Below, in pieces: positions 56,222-64,000 of a stretch of 64,000 nucleotides of DNA (position 1 is its first letter; the number at the start of each line of letters is the position of its first letter). The translations under genes and the position numbers were made by a program. The notes beneath the pieces were generated by a model, which was given only the letters and a program-made list of their open reading frames with translations, was not told the DNA's origin and searched no databases. The DNA is from Sympetrum striolatum (Eukaryota; Arthropoda; Insecta; Odonata; Libellulidae): positions 310,001 to 374,000 of the forward strand of contig CANPUZ010000048.1 of the NCBI GenBank assembly GCA_947579665.1, read 5' to 3'.

Positions 56222-56332
56222 TTGGGAATTGGCAAAGTCATGGTATCCCAACCAAATTTGGCAACCACCAGGAATTCTGATGCCACAATTGAGAGCAGTA
56301 TCCATGACTGGCGCCCTATCTTTGTACAATCC
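56222..56332 (-). CDS. Candidate internal exon, unidentified
   Basis: A 111-nt segment (37 codons, phase 0 at both ends) with a strong T-rich CAG acceptor at 56333 and donor GTAAGA at 56221. It reads GLYKDRAPVMDTALNCGIRI and then PGGCQIWLGYHDFANSQ. The family is not recognised. It lies on the same strand as the Rpn1 exon, but it is not an Rpn1 sequence. Confidence 0.35.
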
Positions 56333-56872
56333 CTGAAAAAAATAATAGCAATTAATCTAAAATTCCATTTGCTTATTTGAATCTGCAAAGAGAAGGATTC
56401 AAAGAAAAATTATCTCATTTAATCCTTTGATACATACACAGGCTCCTGAGAAAATGAGATGAAAAGTTAAAAGAATAAAGCGATAATAACTGAACTTCAG
56501 AGTTGAATGATCACCAATGGGACCTTGTATCAATGTCTTTGCTAAAGGCACTTATAAAAAACAGTTTTATAAAATTAGCTTCAGTTGTTTTTAAAAATAA
56601 ATCTCAAATTTAGAGACAGGAAAGGAAGAATCAAACAGGTAAATAAACAAATTACATCATGGACTTCACAAAAGTCTTGTAAACACTCAGAAGATAAAAT
56701 TGTGAGGCAACAATTGATACAGGAAAGAAAGTATGCAGAATATTTAGAACTACTTGTGGGCTAATTTATGTTTCCTCAATGAATACAATTAAAAATTTTA
56801 TACATCACTTGATAGAGAAATGGTATTATATGAAAGTATGTTTTTTAGCATGGAATGATATACCATATTTAC

Positions 56873-57360
56873 TCAAAAATAATGCACACCTTTTTGGGTT
56901 TTTTCCAACTTGGGGTGCATGTTAGAATCAATGGATGCACAAAACTACTCATCCCATAGAGCAGGGCCAGCCGGGTCCTCGGCTCACCCTAGTTTCATAA
57001 AACTCACCCAATCAATGCACTATCGATGTTTAGACTATAAGAACCACAATAGACTAAACTCTAGGCTGACAGTTTTTAATTGAAAAGGAATTGGCCCATC
57101 AAACTTTTTAAATGACCGACTTCAACATGGGCACTTACCTAGGGAGTAGATGACTACCGACATTTCGTACACGGAATATACTTGAATAAATACATATAAT
57201 TATCAGCATATACGTGTATAGTACACACGTATTTAGTGCTATGAAAGACATGACCTTAAGGTGTGCATTACATTTGCAGGCAAATGAATTTTCAATTTCC
57301 GATGATCGAATTTTGGGGTGCCCATAACATTTGATGGCATATTATTTCCGAACCGATATG
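56873..57360. mobile_element. Possible MITE with aataatgcacacc-type ends
   Basis: The left end has aaataatgcacaccttt and ttggggtgcatgttag. The right end has ttttggggtgcccataac and, inverted, ggaaataatatgcc. A similar end (aataatgcacacctttt) occurs at 16085. There is no coding frame. The superfamily is unknown. Confidence 0.4.
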
Positions 57361-58088
57361 AAGATAGTGTTATGAACTCACTATAAGGCGTATAAAGTTA
57401 CGGATCATCCAAATACTGAAATGCTTCCCTGAGGGCCACAGCCCCACATAAAATGTAAGGGATGAGCCTTATGAGATTCAAATAGTGATCTGGAGGAACC
57501 CACAGCACAAATTTAAAATTAGAAGGTATTCAACTCAGCCAAGAGGAACTGAAAAAAAGTAAAGATAATTATTTACAAAAGTTTTCATTCATTTATAATG
57601 CGTTCTTCAAAAGCAACAGCACTTTCATAGTTCCACACTTGATTCTAATGTATGAAACAATATAAATATCATTTAAAATCTAGATGGTTAGATAACAGTA
57701 TGGAAAAACAAGATTTTTGTATGATGAATTAGCAACCTTGACTTAATAAATACACAGGCCGACAAATGTTACCTTTTTTTTAGAAACATGGATGGTAATA
57801 GCTTAACCAATTAGAGGTGGCTGATTCCAGAGATGAGCTCAGAAAAGTCTCACCACATTCTTATTGTAACTTTTACTTTTTTCTTACCCATAATTCCACA
57901 TGTTTGCCTATATTTCAATTATCATGTCATAATATTTTTTCTCTTTTCATCAATGTTATATGAAGTATATATAAATATAACATAGGGAAATATAATCAAA
58001 ATATTATTTATAATTTCCATAAAAAGTATGAATGAGCATTGAACCTACCTTTGAACATGGCAAAAAATCTTGTCTTCTAAAATATTCC
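57361..58088. other. No gene seen
   Basis: AT-rich sequence. A minus-strand frame of about 38 codons near 57410-57525 has no recognised content. Confidence 0.4.
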
Positions 58089-58270
58089 CTTATCTATATA
58101 TATAAAAATGAATGTCTGTCTGTCTGCACTCGATAGATTAAAAAACCATACATCCAATCAACGGGAAAATTTGGGAAATTATTAGGTATATTTCCGGGAA
58201 GGTTTTTGAAAATTTTATTTTAAATCAGAGTACTCAGTTCGACTCCAGAAGGGAAAAACTGTTCCCATAA
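58089..58270 (+). repeat. Helitron-like 5' end followed by one T-arm module
   Basis: tatctatatatataaaaatg at 58091 followed by aatgtctgtctgtctgc resembles the 5' terminus commonly seen in arthropod Helitrons (from memory of such elements). At 58236-58246 lies a B-box-like motif (agttcgactcc) with ccagaagggaaaa, as in the T-arm repeat family. This is the only locus where a Helitron-like start and a module occur together. Confidence 0.4.
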
Positions 58271-58275
58271 GAAAT

Positions 58276-58420
58276 ACATGTAAAATTCGATTTAATCACT
58301 TGCATGCTTCCTTTCTTTTGCAAAATTAAATTAGAAATAACCAACGTATTGATTTAAAAGTAGCTCCAAAAGAAGGGTAATTGAATAAAGTTTCTTATGT
58401 TGGTCATGAAACATAGTTTA
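58276..58420 (+). repeat. Dispersed repeat also at 13415-13560
   Basis: Shares aagaaatacatgtaaa, ctttcttttgcaaaattaa and ctccaaaagaaggg blocks with the first copy, and follows a T-arm module here as well. Confidence 0.55.
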
Positions 58421-58499
58421 CGATCAGAAATTACGAGACTTTGAATAATTAGATGATAATTTAGATGAATTTTGAGGCTTACACGACCTTCGAGGAAAA

Positions 58500-58648
58500 A
58501 CAAAAAAGCGATACAGGGAAGTAGTTGGTCGGATAGTTACTTTTGGTTCCCACGAAGTATTAGAGAAGCTAATAGATCTTCAGGTTAGTTAGGGATGTTT
58601 TACACCCCCTGCCGCGTGCTACTGACGGATTGCTGGGTTTAAAAATGT
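58500..58648 (+). repeat. SINE-like repeat E, copy 4
   Basis: Matches 36065-36235 from caaaaaagcgatacagggaa to gtttaaaaatgtaaatgt. It lies in the intron, 37 bp beyond the donor site of the Rpn1 exon. Confidence 0.65.
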
Positions 58649-58685
58649 AAATGTTATCTGTTGCAAAAAGAGACAAAATACGTAC

Positions 58686-58891
58686 TGTTTTTGACATCCA
58701 GGAATGAGACGAGCGTTGCAAGAAGACCAGCAAGCGCCACTGGACTCAGCAGCTGGCGATCGCTGTGGTACGGACAAAGGGTAAGGGTGCCTTTGCCTAA
58801 ATGCGTCAAACCCTGTGCAATGCGCACCATGAACAGATTGTTAGGCTCCTTTGCGTGGAACTGCCCAAGCTGACGCAGCATTGCTGCCAGT
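58686..58891 (-). CDS. Rpn1: Exon of 26S proteasome non-ATPase subunit Rpn1 (PSMD2)
   Basis: Rpn1 is the scaffold of the proteasome regulatory particle that binds ubiquitin-like proteins and receptors. This 206-nt exon has a T-rich TTTTTGCAG acceptor and donor GTACGT. It encodes [40 protein letters not shown] and [20 protein letters not shown], ending SFLDVKN. This corresponds to the C-terminal part of the PC-repeat toroid of PSMD2 (where the human protein has RIAQGLVHLGKG). There is no stop or frameshift and conservation is high. The next exon should begin with Ile completing the split codon and carry an AMQPRML motif, and the previous one a GAGTNNAR end. I found neither within the window. 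It is either part of a gene with introns over 4 kb or a duplicated single exon. Confidence 0.85.
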
Positions 58892-59707
58892 CTGCAAAAA
58901 CAATTCGATAAAATATTAAAAAATCATTACATACATGAGTGTTTTTACGCTTTCAGTAAGTTCATGTGTTCACCTGTTAATGTAAAAAGAATACTAAACC
59001 ATTGTAAATGATCTAAGATACCACTTGAAAATAGAAGATTAAAATTGAAAAAAGTATCCTAACATTGCTTTCAATGATATAGTTTGCAAAAGAAGAAACT
59101 TAATATGTGAATTTAAAAAACCTAAGCTGAGGGCTCAGGAAAACACTCACAAGAAGGGGAAAACCTGTGTAACCTACAGAAAACTATATTGATTTTATTT
59201 TAATTTTAATTGAGAAATATTTAAACCTATGCATACTTTATACTGATTTACTTTGTAATTTATTATAATCTTGTATTTCTTTCTTGCAATATGGCTCTGC
59301 CCATATATAAATTTATATTTATGAAGGTATCATCACTTCAAAGTTAATTTTTAAGTCTCCAAAAAATAATAATAATATTTATTAAGTACAGATCAAAAAC
59401 CTGATTACGCAATACATAAATGTTACATATTTTAACTATAAAAATGTTATTAAATTAATATGTCAGAAATATATTAAATCAATAGGAAAGTTATAGATCT
59501 ATAAGTTTCCTATATTTATAATATTAAATATACAAATGGTCTATCAATAGATAATTTGCAAGACGTAATAATACAGTGAGAGTAGAAGATACAGAAATAC
59601 AAGGTACAAAAATACAAGTGCATTTGAGTTTATTACGAGCAATTAGTTTGTTTTTCAGTTGGTTAAGAGAGGAAAGCAGTCAACATTAATACTATTCACA
59701 TCCCTCA
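58892..59707. other. No gene seen (intron or intergenic)
   Basis: AT-rich sequence without an exon. An upstream Rpn1 exon was looked for on the minus strand and not found. Confidence 0.45.
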
Positions 59708-59899
59708 TTAACCTTGATAATGGTAAGATAAATTATGTTTATGAAATAACACCTGAAAAGGACATTTATTTATTATGCAGCATTGCGGTACATTCAAATT
59801 AATAAGAGATAGAAGTTCTGGAGAGTTGATATTGTTATTTAACAGTTTGTGTAAGAAAATAATTCCAAAATTCCTTCTCCTATCCTCTAAAATTTCCAT
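59708..59899 (-). pseudogene. LINE ORF2 extreme C-terminal fragment
   Basis: The minus strand reads LEDRRRNFGIIFLHKLLNNN followed by PELLSLINLNVP. This is the conserved region near the end of jockey/R1-type ORF2 (R-R-x-x-x-x-x-x-F-L-x-K-L ... C/S-P-E-L-L). It is short and isolated. Confidence 0.65.
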
Positions 59900-60353
59900 A
59901 TTGTAAGTCTACTTTCATAATCAAGATGTGAGAATTTAAAGAATAATAAGCTGACTAATTTTTGTAGTACATGTTCTTTGAGGTCGATATGACAACAAGA
60001 GGACCACACTCAGCAACCAGATTCAAGAAACAAATATAAATGTGAGGATCATGCAATGAATGTGGCAAATTTACTGCAATGAAGTCAAATTTATTTTTAA
60101 AAACAAGTATTGTGCTGGCTTGTAGCGTTCAGTAGATGAACTATCAAAATAGGGTCCTCCACATCAAGAGTTTTTCTTCTGACAATGAGTACCAACAGTG
60201 TTAGCAGAATGCAAGCAACTTCAATCGTGTATATATACACACACACTAAATTAATTGTATCTGCTGCAATGTACCTCACACACACCTCCCTGTTCAATAA
60301 TACATTACAACTTACCCAAGAGAAATAGATACATTAACATTGTAATCACCTTT
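59900..60353. other. No gene seen
   Basis: AT-rich sequence with a short CA/TA run near 60228-60245. There is no exon. Confidence 0.45.
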
Positions 60354-61003
60354 TCATTGCTGGTACTCTCTGCTTTTGTTTTCAGGAATAGTTTCTCTAA
60401 ACCTATCGCATTTCTCTTTGAAGCACTTGAAGCCATGAGGTTTGTCAGAACAATCTGAACAGACGAAAGGTGGAAAATGGTCATCCAAGGCTACCTGAAA
60501 CACAATATATAAAAACAATCGAAACAGTTGGTCCAATAATAAACAAGCGTACTGAAAAGTAATTATCATCAAGGAGAAAAGCAACCACCTGTTGCTATTT
60601 CGCATTTACTAGCAAAACTTTACTATTTAATTGCACAAATCCATTCTATTTCGTGTTGGAGATGGCGCAATTGTTTTGCAGTACATTCGTAAGGTAACTA
60701 TATCGTAAAAATTCGGTACCATCTTTGCAAATACGTTTAAAACCATCATTGTAAGTTAAAGGCGTAAAATAAGAATATATAAGTGGCTAAAGTAAAAGTT
60801 ATGAATTGTTACCTCGTAATTGAGAACTTCACATAGAGTTCGAGCTACATTCTTCAATGAAAAGAATAACACAGCCAACTTGCACGTTTACTCACGATTT
60901 TGAGAACCAAAACTCCATCTCTGTCTTCCTGCTGCAGGGAGACGAAGCGGATGGTCAACAATCCGGGAGATTTTTCAAACCTAGTCTGTTGGTGGTCAGC
61001 CAT
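60354..61003 (-). CDS. Small three-exon gene, ZAD-like Cys motif
   Basis: Exons 61003-60896 (ATG), 60851-60813 and 60494-60354 (TGA) join in frame to 95 codons. Donors are GTGAGT and GTAACA, acceptors TTGAAG and TTTCAG. Intron 1 is only 44 nt. The product starts MADHQQTRFEKSPGLLTIRF and has VLVLKINVARTLCEVLNYE. Exon 3 reads VALDDHFPPFVCSDCSDKPH then GFKCFKEKCDRF. This resembles the second half of a ZAD (zinc-finger-associated domain: D-x-x-P-P-x-x-C-x-x-C ... F-x-x-F-K-x-x-C). The first Cys pair and the zinc fingers that usually follow are absent, because the frame stops after ENKSREYQQ. A donor (GTGATT) just past the stop suggests the stop may be recent or that another isoform exists. Confidence 0.55.
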
Positions 61004-61090
61004 CTTCTCCAACACTGTTTACGGTGGTTGGCGGCGGAGGCGCACGAGATATCGATGCTCGAATGTTTGCGCATGGGCCGAGTTACAATT
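61000..61090 (-). promoter_or_regulatory. Promoter-like region of the small gene
   Basis: The start codon lies inside GAAGATGGCTGACC, a YY1-type initiator element that is common at housekeeping starts. Upstream (61020-61075) is a GC-rich block with ggcggcggaggcgcacg on the plus strand and an NRF1-half-like TTGCGCATGGGCC. This is the only CpG-rich block adjoining a host start codon in this part of the window. Confidence 0.45.
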
Positions 61091-61847
61091 TAAAATCTAT
61101 TAAGCCAAAGACAACGAAAAGCAATCATTAAATCAAAAGGCATTGATATGAAACGTACTAATAACAATTTATGTTTTCAGGTATCGATTTAAGGAATTCC
61201 GTCATCCCACTAGTTAAAAATATGTCCGATACATTCACTAGAAATTGTTTTTGAAGTAAGTTGTAATCACATACTTTTAAGGCTAACAAATCAGATAAGA
61301 ACTAATTATCGAAGAAGATTATAATGTTAGCAATTTGCATTTTGGTTTCATGGAAAGAAAGCTTGATTATGCTTTGTTGACGTCGTTCCTTACCTCGATT
61401 TCATAGAACCGTTGATTTTAATTTAATTTTGGAAAGAATTGGACTGAACGAATTAGCTGAACACTTTCTTTTGAAAGATAATGGACATTAGCAATGCCAT
61501 TTTTAGTATTTAACGCCGTTCTTTATGCGAACTTCGCATACCTCTGATATCAGGAAGGAAGGTCTGTCGCATTTTCATTCAAGAATTTTGCTGGGTTCGA
61601 AGCAAGATGCGAAAAGGGCATATGAAAAAACCGAGCAATGAAAAGTATAGCATATGATTTATTGAATGGAGTTGTTAATCATGAAAAGTCTTCATTTTAT
61701 TCGGTCAGGTTACTACGGAAGATATTGCCACTAAGTTACAAATCAGTTTTCACGATACTGTGACTTGCAAGATATTTGTCCTCGAGTGGACGCGATGAAG
61801 AAAGGTCGAATAACACTTGGGGAATGGAATGACCATCGATCCAGCGG
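61091..61847. other. No gene seen
   Basis: No exon or recognised repeat. The sequence near 61380-61440 weakly recalls the dispersed repeat at 3720. Confidence 0.4.
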
Positions 61848-62170
61848 TGATGACGTCACGATAAGGTGATGATAGAAGAAGACCTCCTGTCGGAGGATGA
61901 TGCCCTGTTAGCGAATCGAGAGGCGAATAAATCGGAAGTGCCGCGGAGGCATTAGTTAGAGTGAAACTGCGGGGTAAAAAATGGTGCAGGGGATGTTGTT
62001 CGGTAGGGTTGATGTGGTAGAGAGGTGTGGGCGGGTTGGTGAGCTGGAATTTGTCGAAGGTTTTGAATAATAAGTCGGGGGCGGAGAAAATTTTGAAAAA
62101 AAAGGCCGCGGAAAAGCGATTTTTCGTTGAAAAAACGGAGGAAATCCGTGGATTTTGATAGAAATTTTCC
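61848..62170 (+). repeat. Direct repeat G, copy 1
   Basis: Highly similar to 63221-63545. It starts with the CRE TGACGTCA (61851-61858) and carries a hairpin (CCTCC-tgt-GGAGG type, in gacctcctgtcggagg), ggggtaaaaaatggtgca, gggggcggagaaaattttg and aaaacggaggaaatcc. Read on the minus strand both copies stay open for 80-95 codons with a Pro/His-rich sequence, which I regard as compositional. Each copy is followed by a T-arm module remnant. Confidence 0.7.
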
Positions 62171-62204
62171 GATCTGCTTGAAAACGAAAGGTGTACCTTT
62201 GGAG

Positions 62205-62345
62205 AAGGAGTAAAATGTTTTCAACGCAAATTTGGGCATGATATTAAGATGGTCTTAAAAATAAGTAGAAAAAGGATTGTAAAGATTCGCTGCAATTAAA
62301 TCGTCCGGCATCGAACCCGGGGAACCTACTTGAGCGAAAATATTT
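62205..62345 (-). repeat. T-arm module repeat, copy 7 (inverted remnant)
   Basis: gagtaaaatgttttcaacg stands where the terminal hairpin would be (lost). Then come gattcgctgcaattaaatcg and the minus-strand B-box-like motif ggcatcgaacc at 62307-62317. Confidence 0.55.
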
Positions 62346-63220
62346 CTTTTCAGGTATAAAATTTGCCCATTTTTGAGTCCTCAGCCCCGGGATTTCTGAC
62401 CCTACGGTCATAAACCCAGTGGGGGGCTAACATCCGGCTGCGACCGCCAGTGAGAGGAATTCTCAGAAACTGAATGTTTTTGCACACGTTTTGGTAAATG
62501 ATTATTTGTTGTAATTTTTGTCAATCTAACATTGAAAATAAAAGCAATCTCTTGCGCCAAAGATGTACAACTTTTAAACGAAGTTCTAGTGTAAATATTT
62601 ACTATATTTCCACATGGTTTCCATGTATTAAGAACAAAACATATTTTCCATCCTTCTTTCACATCCGGGCTTCGGACCGGCAAAGGAGTAAGGAGAGTAT
62701 TTTTGCGTATCAGAATTTTCTTGTGAAAGTATTGTAAATACGTTAATATCAACTCTAGCGTTTCGTTCAAAAGTTGTACAATATCAGCGTAAGGCAAGGA
62801 TATAATTTCCAATGCAAAATTAACAACAATCACAAAATTAATTTATTGGCAAAACGAGTGAAAAAATATATCCTTGAAGAGAAAAGGGACAGAGATCCTG
62901 CGTTCAAGGATTATAATCCGAACCCATTGATAACAATGGTACAACCATGAAACCGTTATTTCCAAGAATCGTCGAGAGATAGGAAAAACGCAAAGTGATC
63001 GTAAACCGAGAAGAATAATCATAAATTAATGATGGAATACGACACAATTTTTGAAGACACAATTACGATTCAAATAAACGAGCGTATTTCTACTTCGGAG
63101 TGAATTTGCGTATTGTAATTGGCTTTTCAGGATAACTGAGTGGAGGATACACATTTATCCGAATGGAAGGAAAAGCGGAGGGAAAACGGAAGAAAGTCCA
63201 TCGGCCCCTTTCTCCCGCGG
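62346..63220. other. No gene seen
   Basis: A minus-strand frame of 141 codons at 62408-62833 has no recognisable domain. Confidence 0.4.
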
Positions 63221-63545
63221 CGATGACGTCAGGATAAATTGATAAGCAGCAAGTCTTAGAAGAAGACCTCCTGTCGGAGGATGATGTCTTGGTAGCGAAT
63301 TCGGAGGCGAATAAATCGGAAGTGCCGGAGAGGGATTAGTTAGAGTAAAACCGCGGGGTAAAAAATGGTGCAGGGGATGTTTTCCGGTTGGGTTGATGTG
63401 GTAGGCAGTTGTGGGCGGGTCGGTGGGCTGGAATTCGTCGAAGGTTTTGAATATTAAGTCGGGGGCGGAGAAAATTTTGAAAAAAAGGCCCCAGAAAAGC
63501 GATTTTTGGTTGAAAAAACGGAGGAAATCCGGGGATTTTGATAGA
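63221..63545 (+). repeat. Direct repeat G, copy 2
   Basis: Second copy of 61848-62170, about 1.37 kb downstream, again starting at a CRE (63224-63231) and again followed by a T-arm repeat remnant. The repeated unit therefore probably includes both parts. Confidence 0.7.
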
Positions 63546-63594
63546 AATGATCGGCTTCTTTCGCTCGGAAAAATCGAGCACACCTTTGGAACCG

Positions 63595-63935
63595 ATTAGA
63601 CGAACGAGTAAAATGTTGTGAACGCAAAGTTGGACATCATATCGAGAGGATCGTCAAAAGTAGAAAAAGGATTGAGAATATTGTTGAAATTCGCTGCAAT
63701 TTAATCGAACCCGAGTCTTACTGGTGAACTTACGATTCAGCACAACAGAATATCACCATCTGTAACTACGTGTGAAAATTCAAGCAGAAATATTGGCTGC
63801 AACTGCCATAACGACGTCCTATTTTCACATACGAGTAAAATGCTGCGTGGAGATCGACAACAGTTATGTATCGGGACGGTCCTCAAAAGAAAAAAAAATT
63901 CAAAATATTGTTAAATTTCGCGGCAAGGTAAAACT
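63595..63935 (-). repeat. T-arm module repeat, copy 8 (two partial units, inverted)
   Basis: First part: gagtaaaatgttgtgaacgc, catcatatcgagaggatcgt, tcgctgcaatttaatcgaac (decayed B box near 63704). Then tactggtgaac, the tgtgaaaattcaagcagaaa tail block and gacgtcctattttc. A second end block starts at 63830 (acgagtaaaatgctgc, gggacggtcctcaaaagaaa). The window ends inside this repeat. Confidence 0.6.
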
Positions 63936-64000
63936 GTCGAAGAGGACTGTTTGGAAAATTGAAGACTGTTTGGGTGTTATTTTTTTTTTAACTAGAAATA

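Noticed and set aside
53000..58685. Next Rpn1 exon downstream of 58686
   Set aside because: I scanned the minus strand for the conserved AMQPRML and VDVVGQAG words and found none. The candidate exons at 54.4 and 56.2 kb do not read as Rpn1.

Overview
This is a stretch of animal nuclear DNA, most likely from an arthropod. It is AT-rich, gene-poor and packed with decayed transposable elements. The evidence is spliced exons with GT-AG borders, a proteasome Rpn1 (PSMD2) exon closest to the insect form as I recall it, Ty3/gypsy, jockey-type LINE, hAT, PIF/Harbinger and pogo-like remnants, tRNA-derived SINE heads, and no prokaryotic gene organisation. I cannot name the species.

Layout. 1-13.3 kb is a mosaic of dispersed repeats: a GC-rich repeat with an NRF1-like palindrome (2.6-4.1 kb, again at 10.4-11.4 kb), an array of tRNA T-arm-like modules at about 168 bp spacing (4.2-5.4 kb), a PIF/Harbinger transposon carrying remnants of both its genes (5.7-7.3 kb), two tandem tRNA-like sequences (8.4 kb) and a jockey-type LINE (8.7-10.4 kb). 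At 15.1-15.6 kb lies an inverted, decayed copy of an exon that also occurs at 25.7 kb. 16.3-20.8 kb holds a young Ty3/gypsy element of the Mag type with target-site duplications. It has one stop codon in an otherwise open gag-pol frame and a 5' LTR without its U3 part. 25.7-27.6 kb carries the last five exons of an unidentified gene on the plus strand.

30.8-38.3 kb is again repeat mosaic: two LINE pieces joined end to end, a second copy of the 8.7 kb LINE, more T-arm modules, a degenerate 192-bp tandem satellite (35.1-36.1 kb) and a LINE ORF1 with zinc knuckles (37.3-38.1 kb). At 38.5-38.7 kb a compact cluster of YY1, CCAAT, CRE and RFX X-box motifs looks like a promoter or enhancer. 39-53 kb has local duplications, a hAT transposase fragment, a LINE 3' end and DNA-transposon MITEs.

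Host genes on the minus strand lie at the right. A well-spliced Rpn1 exon is at 58.7-58.9 kb, with no neighbouring Rpn1 exon found in the window. Upstream of it, on the same strand, a small three-exon gene (60.35-61.0 kb) predicts a 95-residue protein resembling the second half of a ZAD zinc-finger domain, with a YY1-like motif at its start codon. 61.8-63.9 kb has a 330-bp direct repeat and more T-arm module copies.

Nothing here behaves as an operon. The gene-level content is fragments of three host genes plus mobile-element proteins. The most unusual structures are the T-arm module arrays and the RFX/CRE cluster.
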